Below are positions 46,909-58,704 of a DNA stretch of 64,000 nucleotides, piece after piece. Source of the stretch: Dichotomocladium elegans (lineage: Eukaryota > Mucoromycota > Mucoromycetes > Mucorales > Lichtheimiaceae); the NCBI GenBank assembly GCA_025716815.1, contig JAIXMN010000018.1, positions 868,001 through 932,000 on the forward strand, written 5' to 3'. The first letter of the stretch is position 1. The number at the start of each line of letters is the position of its first letter. A model generated the notes under the pieces. That model did no database searches. It was given only the letters and a program-made list of their open reading frames with translations, and had not been told where the DNA came from. Made by a program: the position numbers and the translations under genes.

Positions 46909-47887
46909 GGTGGCGGTAGGTGAGTGTTCCTTGGGACAAAGAGTGGGGTAAGAAGTGAAAGCCGGCAGCAATAAAGGTCCGTACAAATGATTTTGTGACT
47001 TTGATCTTCAAGGGTGGCAGCGGTTTGTGTTCTGCTTAAACATCGCATGATGTTCCTTTATTCATCAACCCAGATCAAAAAAGTATCTCTTAGAATGAAG
47101 GAAAGAATAGATCGCAATATCCTGCCATATTTTTTAGCCACGTCACTGGTTGGCTGCATTGGACCTACTGCAAGCAAAGTTTTCCCAGACAGATGCAGCA
47201 AAGATGGGGGAAAATAGAAGCCTGTTGTGGCGCAACATTACACGGATGACCATCCCTTTCTTATATCTCTAGGTCAGCCACACCAACCCATGTTCGCTTT
47301 GGCGCCTAGTAGAATTAAGTGAATTAGCGAATGAGTGCGAGTCTTGCAGGTTACACACAGGTCTAGGATGAGTAACCGAAAAGAATCAGAAAGAACGCGA
47401 CCGACGTTTACAATCTTGTTAACTCTCACCACCCTGTAGCCTCCTCTAAAATGACTGGCTAATATTCTAGGTCGGATCGTGACGCTTCAGAAAATTTCGG
47501 TCTTTTTCTGCAGACTTTCTTAGAATGAAGAGATATTTTTCCCGCCTGTTTCATTTACTACATGTCCAATACACTATACTAAAGGTTGGCTTGTGTCTCC
47601 TTATGAAAAGAGGTGACCATCTATTCTCTTTCTAAGACTACTCTCTCAGCCTGCCTCGGTAGTGGAAGAAACCATCGTTGTATCTACTGTCGAAACACTT
47701 GATGGCTGAGTGATCTCCTGAGTGCCATATGACAGCGGGACATGTGTAAAGTTGCACAGCGCCGAAGTTGCCAGTCAGTGCAAAGCGTAACCTAATATGG
47801 CAACCCGGAAAAGCCGTGATGAAAGGATGCCTGAGCCTCGATGTCCCATAAACTTCAAACTCTCCTCTTCTTTCCTCCTTACAATTA
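46909..47887. other. Divergent intergenic region, COX15 / NTE1
   Basis: About 1 kb between divergent genes, holding both promoters. No recognisable coding region or repeat. Confidence 0.5.
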
Positions 47888-50800
47888 ATGACATCGACAT
47901 TCCTGACATCTACAGAAACCACAGCAGCAGCAGCAGTAGCAGCAGCAGCTTCTACTGGGACAGCACCATTGCCAGAAGTTGGTGATCAGCGTTCTGCCCT
48001 CACTGGTGTATTAGGATTCTTTCCGTCAGTTCTCTTCAAGCTCATTAGCCTGTGCACGATCTCGGTTCCACTGCTATTCTACCGGATCTTGACAATGTCA
48101 TTTACGTTGCACCTGAATTTCACGTCGATGCTAGTCATTATCGCTTTTGTAACTCTGCTTTCCTATCTCATAATTCGGTACCGGTACTTAAACAAGTACT
48201 CGCGGCTCAAGAGGACCGAGCCCCCTCAGTCAACTTCATCTTTTTTCGATCTCCATCCTGATGATTCGACAGAAGAGGATGCGCAGTACAAACCCGGGTT
48301 CAAGAACTATCCTGATGAGTTCCTGTCAGCTTTTCTATCGTCCATCAAGATTTTTGGATATCTGGAACAACATGTGTTCCATGAACTGGCGCGTCACTTG
48401 CAGACGAAAAAGCTCCTTGCGGGTGATACACTGTTTCGAGATCCTGAACAGGAGCGATCGTTTTACATTGTAGTACACGGACATGTGCAACTTTTCGTCA
48501 CGCCTGATAACCACGAGAAAGATGAACACGAAGATAATGGCGGGGGACCAGAGGACGATTCTTCCCAAGACCGGTTCAGAAGTTATACCTTGATCAATGA
48601 GGTCGGCCCAGGAGGTACTTTGTCATCACTCTTCACAATCCTCTCGGTATTCCGAGAGAGTTTCATTCGAGAGGAAATGAAAGAGAAGGCTAGAAAGCGA
48701 AATATGCGACAACATCTCGCGAAGATGAGCAACATCGGCAATAATCAAACTGGGCCAAGTGTTAGTGCGTCCACCTCAGCTAGTCAAAGCAGTCCTCATC
48801 TAGATCCTGATGCTGGCTGGCGCTCGGTATTTCCCAATCTTCAGTTAGAGGTGGATACGCCCAAGCAGTCATCGAAAGGCACTTTGCATCCCCTTCATCG
48901 CAGTCCAAAAACAGAGGTACCTCCCCTTCAGCAAGACAGTGACTTGGAAGATTCCGAAGGCCAAGGTGTGTCCCATAAGTTCCCGGGCATAACTACAGGC
49001 AGCCAAGGTGTCAACGCAACAATGAGCTCAAGTCGCTACCACTCCGTGCACCCGAACATAATAGCACATGCTACAACTGACACTACCCTTGCAGGTATGA
49101 TGATTCACACGAATGGACTAATGGGGAAGAGGACGAGAAAAACAGACGCAGATAATGCTGTAATATCTGATGGCCTTGAAATACAGTGATACCCGAAGAG
49201 GCCTTTCATAAACTGGTCCAGAAATTTCCAAGGGCTGCGGCACATATCGTTCAAGTCATTCTGACCCGGTTCCAGCGTGTAACGTTAATGACCGGCCACC
49301 AATTCCTTGGACTTACCAAGGAGCTTCTCCGCCTTGAAAAGCTTGTCAATGAATCTGCAAGCATGTCAGCATTACCTGGACACCTATTTCCACCTGCAGG
49401 ACTAGAACGTCTCAAGCGACAATTTGAAGAGACAACCACGAATGCTAATACTTCTGCTCTAGCCGTGCCTGAAGAACGGGCACAATCCGAGAGCAGCGGC
49501 TATATCTCAGCAATGGACTTTCCTTCGACACCATCCATCAAAAGTGGTGTAGGTAATGCAGGATCGCCTGGACCGGTTGGTGGATTCTCGTCGTCACCGG
49601 CTAAACAGAACGCAAAGAACCAAGATTTCAGCGTTGAAGACGACGAGCAGCTTCGTGCTGCTGTGCGCCGATGTCTCGCACGCTGTCTAAGTGGCGAAAT
49701 TGCAGCTGGTGAAAATGACATCGTGGTTCCCGAGGTATCTCATTCTTCCTCTTCCTGTCGGGGGACACGACATCACTCTGTCGGTCAGCAAGTACCGCCT
49801 GAAGGTGCGCGATTCCCATCACGTTATTACTATCCTATGGATTTATTTTCTGTGGCGGGTACAGCCGATACGAGTGCATCACCGTCCCTAGGAGCTTTAA
49901 GCATACCGTATGATGATGACATTGATGCAATGTCCACAGTGTCATCCGTTCACTCCGGCAACGAGTCCGTTGTATTGAGTGACCAAAGCCCCTTGTCCGT
50001 GAATGACGTTGAAATAGTGTTTTTCGCCAAGGACGCAGTGCTTGTGAAGGAAGGCGAACCAAATAACGGCTTGTATTTTGTAATTGATGGACTTCTTGAG
50101 GTATCCATGACCCCTGCGGATGATGACGATATTTCTCTCGAACGATCACCGACGGATAAAACAACTCGAACTGCGATGAACCGTAAACCATCGCAGAGGA
50201 AAAAAAGGGAGGCTGCTACTTTCAGCCTTTCCCCTTCTCCAACGCCATCTTCTTCTACGTCTTCAACTTCATCACAAATCACTGACAGGGACTATTATAA
50301 TACTACGGATGATCAAGACGACGAAGGGGGGATTATCCAGATGCTCGAGGGAACGGAACTTGTTGAAAAGAACGGCCCAGTGATGGCATCGCAGAGTCCT
50401 GCTGGCCGCTCAAGACGCAACAGAAATGGTATGGATAGTGAAAAAAAATCAAAGAAACCTCTCTTTGTGATACGGCCCGGTGGACTTGCGGGTTATCTTG
50501 AAGCGATGACCGGCCATCCTAGCTTTGTTGAGATTCGGGCGAAAAAAGATACCTATGTCGGCCATTTATCGCGCAAAAGCTTGGATCGAATCATCGACAG
50601 ACACCCGGGCGTAATGCTTCTACTTGCTCAGCGACTTGTCGGACTCTTGAGTCCCATGAGTAAGTTAAAAACGACGCTCTGATGGGTGTGCTGTGAGCTA
50701 ATAGTTATGGTGGTTTGATCGCAGTCCTGCACATTGACATTGCGCTTGAATGGATGCAGGTCCGCTCTGGACAAATCATATGCCACGAGGGCCAACCCAG

Positions 50801-53039
50801 CGATTCGATCTACATGGTACTACATGGGCGGCTGCGTACGATCCGTGGTAAAAAAGGAGGTGGTATCGAAATCATCAACGAATTTGGTCGAGGTGACACT
50901 GTCAGCGAACTGGAAGCGTTGGGTAGGCAGTTAAACCGAACTTGAAGGAATGTGAATGAAAGAACTTACATGTACCGTAAAGCTGGCATTCGGGCAACTG
51001 CAACGCTTCATGCCATCCGCGATAGCGAGCTTTGCCGTTTTCCAAAGATGCTATTCAATGCACTGTCACTAAGGCATCCGGAGATTACGCTACAGATATC
51101 GCGGATGGTGGCATCTAGGTCGCTAGAATTGGTGACGAAAGCAACATTTAGTAAGCGGGAGAAGGTTTTCACCATAAACGAACGAACACAGCAAAATAGC
51201 TCTCCTTATGCTACAGCACCTGAACTATACAGCCGCAATAATGCGAACTTGCGCACTGTGGGAATCATTCCTGTAAATGCGTCCGTACCTGTCACTGAAT
51301 TTGCTGAAAATTTGAAATATGCCCTCTGTCAAACAGTTGGAGCGACATGCGCCCTCCTAAACAGCGCAACAATCACATCTGTTATGGGCAAACATGCCTT
51401 CTCGCGTCTGGGGAAACTCAAGCTTGCTTCATGGCTCGCGGAGCAGGAAGAAAAATTCAGGATCGTCCTATACCTCGCAGACAGCGGTGTCAAGACGCAG
51501 TGGACGCGGGCATGCATTCGACAAGCAGATACTATTCTTCTTGTCGGCCTGGGGGATGGTGATCCCTCAGTCGGTGAATATGAGCGATTCCTGATCAACA
51601 TGAAAACGACCGCCCGTAAGGAACTAGTCTTGCTGCATGGTGAACGATTCTGTGCCACAGGCACAACGCAGAAATGGCTAAAGGTAAGTACCGGACGGTG
51701 GAGGAAGAGAGGAAAACTGAGGGCATTTTTATAGAATCGACTCTGGATACAAGCGCATCACCATATCTTTATGCCAATGCGGAAGCACACCACGTTAACA
51801 ACAACAGAGCGATTCAGCAGGCCGCCTTGGCTCAAGACAACCGGGAGAAAGATGACAGAAAACTCCATAACCATGATGAAAAACATGAAGGGCCAACTTG
51901 AGAAGTACTACTCTGCCGTCCCAACTTTTGGTCGTCTCCTCGTTGTGAAGAAAAGCAACACAGCCCATCTTGGTACCGAAAGCAATGCTGCACGCGATGA
52001 TTTTGCAAGGTACAACGACACATACTGCTGCACTTATGTGGAAAGAAAAAAAGTCGAATAACCATTTATTATTTGAAGATTGGCAAGACGACTGTGCGGG
52101 AAGACAGTAGCGTTAGTGCTTGGTGGAGGAGGTGCGCGTGGCATCAGCCACATAGGTGTTATTCAAGCCCTGGAAGAAGCCAATATCCCTATTGACATTG
52201 TCGGAGGGACGAGTATAGGAAGCTTTGTGGGTGGTCTATATGCTAAAAATCGTGACCTTGTGTCGACCATTGCGCGAACCAAGATGTTCTCGAGCCGTAT
52301 GTCGAGTATCTGGCGCAACTTGACCGATCTGACGTATCCTTTGACGGCTTGGTTCACTGGCCATCAATTCAATCGTTCCATCTTCAAGTGCCTGGGCGAC
52401 AGTCAGATAGAAGATTTCTGGCTTCCCTATTTTGCAGTAACGACGAACATTACCTATTCGAGGATGGAGGTGCACACGACGGGCTATGCCTGGCGGTACA
52501 TTCGCGCATCCATGTCGCTCTCGGGATATATGCCTCCTATATGCGAGAATGGAAATATGCTTGTCGACGGTGGCTACATGGATAACCTGCCTGTTTCTGT
52601 CGCAAAGAGTATGGGTGCTGATATCATCATCGCTGTGGATGTAGCTTCGGAAGACGATACAAGTCCTGTGCATTACGGTGATTCTGTCAGCGGCTGGTGG
52701 GCATTGCTTCACAATTTTAGTCCGTTCCGATCCTATACGGTTCCTAGCATTGCGGAGATCCAGAGCCGGCTGGCGTATGTCAGCAGTGTGTCCAAGCTGG
52801 AGGAGGCGAAGGTCACGGACGGGACTCTGTATCTTAAAATGCCTGTGCAGCATTATGGGACGCTAGAGTTCAACAAGTTTGTTGACATTATGCAGCTTGG
52901 GTATGAGACCGGCCGCCAAGTCGTCGATGGTTGGTACAAGTCTGGGTACGCGTCTGGCAGACTGCTTCAGCTCGACGATACTTCGCTTCCACGCGGCAAG
53001 CAAGTGAAAGGCAAACGGGGTCGCCGAAATAGTATTTAG
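47888..53039 (+). CDS. NTE1: Neuropathy-target-esterase-type lysophospholipase NTE1
   Basis: ER-membrane phospholipase B that deacylates phosphatidylcholine to glycerophosphocholine. Six exons (47888-49094, 49187-50659, 50725-50922, 50983-51683, 51735-52009, 52079-53039) make 1604 residues. Two hydrophobic segments lie at about residues 45-97. Three cyclic-nucleotide-binding-like domains follow ([59 protein letters not shown]), with long Ser-rich insertions between them. Before the patatin domain lies the conserved QAHHH stretch. The patatin domain has the oxyanion loop GGGGARG, the lipase box GTSIG (Ser about 1330) and DGG (Asp about 1448) for the catalytic dyad. The exon 1/2 junction restores VIPEEAF and the exon 3/4 junction restores [19 protein letters not shown]. 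Confidence 0.96.
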
Positions 53040-53807
53040 CACGCCAGTCCATGCGCCAGCATTCCGCCATTCAGCGATAGAACTGTTTATACATCTTGAA
53101 CATGACAGATCTCTTGCGTCCATTCTGTGATTAAATGAGGGAGGGGGTTTATGAAGGAGCATTCTTTGATTTGGTTCCTCGACTTGCATTGCATGACACA
53201 GCAGAGTACAGTACCACTACGTACGGTACTGCACGTACATTGTCGATTGATATACTGTAGTAGCTGCGAATCGATATGGGTCCACCAAACAGATCCTGCA
53301 ACGCTCGGTTCATCTTGTACTGTATGCATCGATAACGATGTCGATTTTGACCTCATTCGGATGCACAGAAAGAGAGCACGGCTAATATTTTATGTAAACT
53401 CAGACACGGCCTCGAGCATATCACGTAGATAACATTTTTTAACATGCTAAATCGGTTGGTACTCAGGCTGCTGTGTACGACCCTATAGAAAGTACAAGAT
53501 GTGCTTTCGAAAGGATCCGAGACAAGGAAGAAAGAAAGAAAGAGAGACAGCGACCAACTGCGATTGGGACCCAGGGTCCCCATTGAGCAGGTCACATACT
53601 GCGCTCTCGGTTTATGTACGTACTGTGCAGTAAGGCACATATCAATGATGACTGATACCTGGGACATTATCGAACATCAATGGACCATTCGGATAGACGT
53701 ATGCATTTCTGGCAGGCTGCAGGATCCACTTTATGTAAGAACGCTCGTGTCGCAAGCTTTAGGCTAATCCGCAGCCATTTAATGCCAAGTATTTATTTGG
53801 GAAGGTG
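53040..53807. other. Convergent intergenic region, NTE1 / importin-like
   Basis: About 770 bases between convergent 3' ends. Short frames only, no recognised content. Confidence 0.5.
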
Positions 53808-56133
53808 CTATATACTAAGCTTCCCGACAGCGTTTTCGATTAGCCGAACATCGCCATCCTCAAAGCCATGCAGCACCCGTCGTTTATTTGCGCCTGTGGT
53901 CAAGTATCGAGAAGGCAAGCCAAACGCAGCAGCCACATTGGATGACTTTTCATAGACAAGCCAGGATAGCTCTTCGCACCGCTCCACAATAGACGAGCGA
54001 CCTTGAAACTGCCTGGCCATGCGTTCAAGGTAATTGCCAATACCCCGATCGGCCCATTGGGCTGTTATAGGATTATCATTGGTGTCAGTATACAGTTGAT
54101 TGGTACGCCTTGCTAGGTCAAGCATCGCGTCAATGAGCTTCACACATGTAGATACAGGCGAACTTTCGTGATTGTGGCATAAGAGATAGAAAAGATCGTC
54201 GGGCAGCTCATCGTAAGCTTCAAGAAGTGCCCTAAACAACGTCGAGAGGTCAGTATCGTGGTAGAAGGAAGTCAGGTACCTGCATATATATGTATGTATG
54301 TATGTATGTATATATACCGAATTTGATGGTCATTGCCAACGGTGAAAATATTACAAATAATCCAGAGCGCTTCCATCGTAACTTTCCAGTCTTCGTCGGT
54401 AGTGATGCGTAAGTAGTATTGATGTGACTCCCAGGTCATGGTATCTTCGTTGAAGTAGTGATTTGGGACACATATGGCGGCCTGCAGTCCATGCAAGATA
54501 TCTTGGTCATTAATCACCATGTCTATCATTGGATTTTCGCTAGCCACAATGTTTGCAACAACCAAAAATGCATCTCTCCGGATACACGAGGCTGTGTTAT
54601 CAGACATAAGGTTCACCAGAGTCGAAAGGAGCTGTGAGTCCCTAAAGAGGATGCAGGGATCGGTTGGTCCGGAAGTGATGTTGATCAAAATCCGGAGAAT
54701 GGGTATCGCCACGGATATATTCGATTCGCTGCAGGCTGACTGTGAATATAAATGAAATAATTTAAAAAAGGAGGAGGGAATTAAGGACTTTACCTTAGGA
54801 TTTCTGCCAAGCGGCTTCCAAAGCTTTGAGGGATCTGTATGTTCTTGTAGAAGTCATCAACGTCATGGGTATTGTGCAAGATACGTGACAGACCCCATCT
54901 TGCGGAACAACACAATTAGCGGGTGAGGGCACTGTCGAGGCAGAGGATTTGACATAAAAGAAGATTGCTTACCCGCCGTCAATCCAGAGCTCCTTATGAT
55001 CGAAGAGAATGGCTTTTGAGAGTGCTTCAAACGCAGATATGTACTACAACTATATAAGTCGGCAGCACAACAAAGGATTTCATTCCACTGTACCAGGTCC
55101 CAGTAGTCTGCGGTACGGAAGCCTCCGCGTGCCATGTTGGAAATTGACCAAGTTAAAGCCTTGATATCAACTCGAAGATTGTCGTCCATGATCGAGATCC
55201 GCTTGGGAACACCGGACCAGATGACCGCCTCATCGTACGTGACATCGCACACCTGAGATAAGACCTGCGACACCACTTCAATTGCTCTCTTTCGCATCAA
55301 CTCTTCGCGAAGCGTAGGGGACTCCCCCGCAAAGTTAGAGAGCGCCCAAGCGGCCTACATAGTGCGCCGATTGCTCTTAGCCATTTTTCCATCTTTGACT
55401 TTGTTATACCATATACCTGCGCCTTTACGCTTATTTTCACGCTAGGAGATTGCAAGCATTCCAATAATGCAGGGATGAATCCCTCACTGATAAGCGGCTG
55501 TACCTGATCTGACGTGCCTGCCTGATAGTGTGTCCATATTTATCAAGTGGTTCATATATCAATGAAATGAGCAAACAAACGTACCGCGATATTTGTCACA
55601 ATCCATGCAACCTCAAACTACAAAAAAAAAAAATTCCACCACCCCAAATAAATTTTAATTTAATTACGAACTATTTTTTTTTTTGTGAGGGCGTACCTGA
55701 AGGTCTGGGACACTATCCTCTCCAAGAAGTTCGCGCAGTCTTGGAAGAATATTCAATGCCAGAATCTCGTCCGTCACGCCTTGCGAGGCAGTGGCGCTTC
55801 CTTTTGTTGTATGCAAGGCTCAGAGAAGAAATACTCATTGAACACTGCCTCTTACCTTGAGTAAGGTACTTTCTGATCATCTGAACGCTTTGAAAACATT
55901 CTCTTTCGCGCGACTTTGAGGTGTTCAAGTAGTGTTTGACTGTCGGCAACTATGCAGCTGTCAGGAACTCCGACTTTGCCCATTCCCGTGTCTTTTCATA
56001 TTCAATCAAAGATTACAGTGCTTTTGTCGACGAGATCGCCAGGCCCAAATGCAAGATTGGTAAGAGCGACATTGGCAAGTTTACGGTTTATCTCCGTCAA
56101 CATATCATCAGGTTCGAACTCGTCAATGGCCAT
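53808..56133 (-). CDS. Importin-alpha-like ARM-repeat protein lacking a clear IBB domain
   Basis: Ten exons: 56017-56133, 55856-55949, 55697-55800, 55585-55617, 55417-55521, 55354 down to 55094, 55043 down to 54973, 54898 down to 54794, 54728 down to 54318 and 54279 down to 53808, total 590 residues. Consecutive armadillo repeats carry the importin-alpha W-x3-N arrays that bind nuclear localisation signals: FEVAWIVTNIA, AAWALSNFAGES, ALTWSISNMARGG, then PILRILINITSG, AFLVVANIVAS and EALWIICNIFTVG. In one repeat (GGWGLSRILH) the Asn is replaced. The amino end (MAIDEFEPDDMLTEINRKL) is acidic, with no Arg/Lys-rich importin-beta-binding segment. It is therefore a divergent paralogue or adaptor. 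Exon 4 is only 33 bases. The first exon is the least certain. Confidence 0.85.
54294..54312. repeat. GTAT tetranucleotide microsatellite in an intron
   Basis: Four to five TATG/TGTA units lie inside the last intron of the importin-like gene (54280-54317), taking up almost all of it. Confidence 0.85.
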
Positions 56134-56796
56134 TCTTGACTTTGGGGGTGGGGTTGGGCGTAGTGGGTAGTTATAGAAAGAAGCAGATTGGCGTTTAAGC
56201 GTTAGAATGTCGCAAGATCAGCCGCCCCCCCAATAAAAGTGAGGTTACTTGAGCAGCGGTGCGAGAGGGCCGAGTGTGAGAAAAGAAGGGAAAGAGAGGA
56301 AGGAAAGACAAAATCGTCCTGTTGCCCCAGCCTATTTGAAGGTTTAGATAAGTGACTTTTTTTACACACCATGCTTATAAAAGGGAACCTCAGACCAGCG
56401 ACAAAGATTACACGCAAGGGAAGTGGTTAGCTTAGTAGACAAGTGTAGACGGTTGCTGACAGTTGGTCAATATCGTGCAAGCAATCTTTTTCTTGTCAAG
56501 CGCGCACGCTCTCTCCAACCCCCCCCCTGGCCATCCACTTTCTCGGGAGCATAGTGACCTATGGATGCTATATAGTCTAACATCCTCTCCATCTTTCCCA
56601 TCGCTGAGACCCTTTCCGCAGATGCATGGTATTATCATGGATTCATCTTCTATTGGATAGCCAATCATTTGACTTTCGTGACAAGGCTAAACAATTATTT
56701 CACTGTAATGAGCTTCTGCAAAAGACATCATCTCCTGAAGTGACCTTTGATCGATGTATCTTAACAAACTGGCTGTACAGCTGTCCCGGTGAAAGT
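56134..56796. other. Intergenic between importin-like and mannosyltransferase genes
   Basis: About 660 bases with C/G homopolymer runs (near 56224 and 56520). No gene recognised. Confidence 0.5.
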
Positions 56797-58476
56797 CTAT
56801 CGCAGCTTGGTTTTAGGTCCTGTGCTTTCCTGTATGGCTCTCCGTCTCTCTGTCCTTTGCGGCATGCTTTGTTTACCATATGTGTTCAAACCTGTGCAGC
56901 TGCATTTCCTATTGTATTCCTCGTTAACGGGACAGTGACTGGCTACCGAGTGGGAATATCCGATCTGGTTGAAGAAGTGTATTCTCTCTCGCGGGAGGAA
57001 CATAGCAGCTGCGATGGTTCGAATGGGAGCATCACCCCACCTAGACATATGATTTGGGGTGGGGGGGGGAGAGAGAGAAGGCCTCAATATACGGGGCGTG
57101 CTGACTTGGGTCTGGGTGGTTTCTCACCGTTCATAGAAAAACCCGCCTTGATGGTCAAGGTGTGAAAAATACGCTTGATATTCTCGAGACCGTAGAAATG
57201 CAGTTTCGATAATCTCGAAATTCGACCACAGATGGCACGTGTTATATTCGGTCCTGTCGCTGTCAGTGATCCAGGGCATTATCGTGGCATTGGCCTGCAT
57301 GACCATCTCGGGGTGCTCTTGCATGAATGCACAACTCGCTGACCAAAGACTCGGGATAGCATTCTTCGATTCGCGCATGGTTAGCGTAAAACCTTTGTTT
57401 TTTTTTTTTTAAAAAAAAAACCACCCCGAGAAGCAGTTAGTGCATGCCAGTCTCCGGGAGATGGGAAGGTCTCCCGATCGTTCCTCTGGTCAAATCCCAG
57501 TCTATAATTTTTTTTCTTTTACCAAGTGTCTTGTTATGTTCGTACATAAAACGGAAGGGATCAGATTCCATATCACAGCTGTAGCTTGACCCAGGCTCCA
57601 CGCGCCAAATATAATCCACATAGTCGAAGAGAGGATGATGGATGAAGAGGCCCGATTGATATCTGTTTTCCCCACGTCACATCCCATCCATCCCACATAT
57701 CACACCCCCGCCCCACCCAAAAAAAAATAATAGCGTAGACATTTCAACATCTCTGAGATATGGGAGATATCTACGGGGCAGAAAGTGATATAGAGAGAGA
57801 GGGGGGGGGTTTGGATAAAAACGCCTCACCGTAACATTTGCCGAAATGATGCACTGCCGGCCATGTGCAAGTCCATCATGGACATCTCATGCATCTTCGC
57901 TTCAGCCAAAGACACATCGATCCAACTAGGATACTCCCACGCTGCAAGATCGACCTTGCCAAAGTAAACGGGCGCATCCGTTACCATGCGAACGTACTTT
58001 ATGAACGTCGGCGTAAAGTCCTGATTGTTTAAAAGAACCCAAGGGTACCGAAAATGTTTGTTGAACCGATCCTCCACGCTCCGCATCGCTGTCCTCGCAT
58101 CCTGTAAGGCCTCGTTGCGCACCATCATATAGAGCGCTCCACGTACAGGAAGGTGATCCCATGTATCAATAGGGAGGCGCGTGTCCGGTGCGAATATTGG
58201 CCGCAAATGCCAGGCTCGGTCGTATTCCGACTCATGAACAGCTACTGGATGTAATTCGTCTTTTCCTTGTTTTTGCTGCTGTCCATTACAAAGTGCCTGC
58301 ACAAAGTCCAGATCGCGAGGATCGAGGGCTGATGTGCCGCGGCTGAAGTGATAGAGGACTAAGATCATTCCACCTAGAGCCACCATCTGTATTATCTGAC
58401 GCATAATGCTACGTCGTGCCGGTTTGGCTAGAGAGGACCTCAAAGGGTATATTCTTCCACGTCTAAACCAGATCAT
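56797..58476 (-). CDS. KRE2/MNT1-family alpha-1,2-mannosyltransferase (GT15)
   Basis: Golgi type II membrane enzyme adding mannose from GDP-mannose to N- and O-linked glycans of wall proteins. Four exons (57830-58476, 57523-57662, 57128-57392, 56797-57040) give 431 residues. A short basic cytosolic end precedes a signal-anchor helix (QMVALGGMILVLYHF, about residues 29-43), then a stem. Catalytic blocks: RGALYMMVRNEALQDA, FNKHFRYPWVLLNNQDFT, a WRVEPGSSYSCDMESDPF block and the GT15 hallmark YNTCHLWSNFEI containing the proposed nucleophile Glu. Then GGFFYERWGDAPIRTIAAAM and IHFFNQIGYSHS follow. The intron at 57393-57522 holds a T-run followed directly by an A-run. Confidence 0.94.
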
Positions 58477-58704
58477 AAAGAAAAAAGAAACTGGTCATTG
58501 TTGTTCAAGAACGGATATGTATATAAGTAGCGAGTAGCGAGTTCATTCAGTTCAATCTTGAATTGCGATGGTATGTGGCGGAATGCATGCTGCAGATGCA
58601 AAATACTGATCACCCATCCTCCATAACCGTAGATTTTATATGAAATTTGAGAAGGCCTGTACATCCATCATTCTTTAAATTACTAGGAAATTCGCCGTTT
58701 TCAT

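Noticed and set aside
52236..52853. 205-codon minus-strand frame
   Set aside because: Antisense to the NTE1 patatin domain (GTSIG, DGG); a shadow frame with no recognisable protein features.
54280..54317. Tetranucleotide repeat considered as a CRISPR-like array
   Set aside because: Simple microsatellite within an intron, no spacers; CRISPR is not expected in a nuclear fungal genome.
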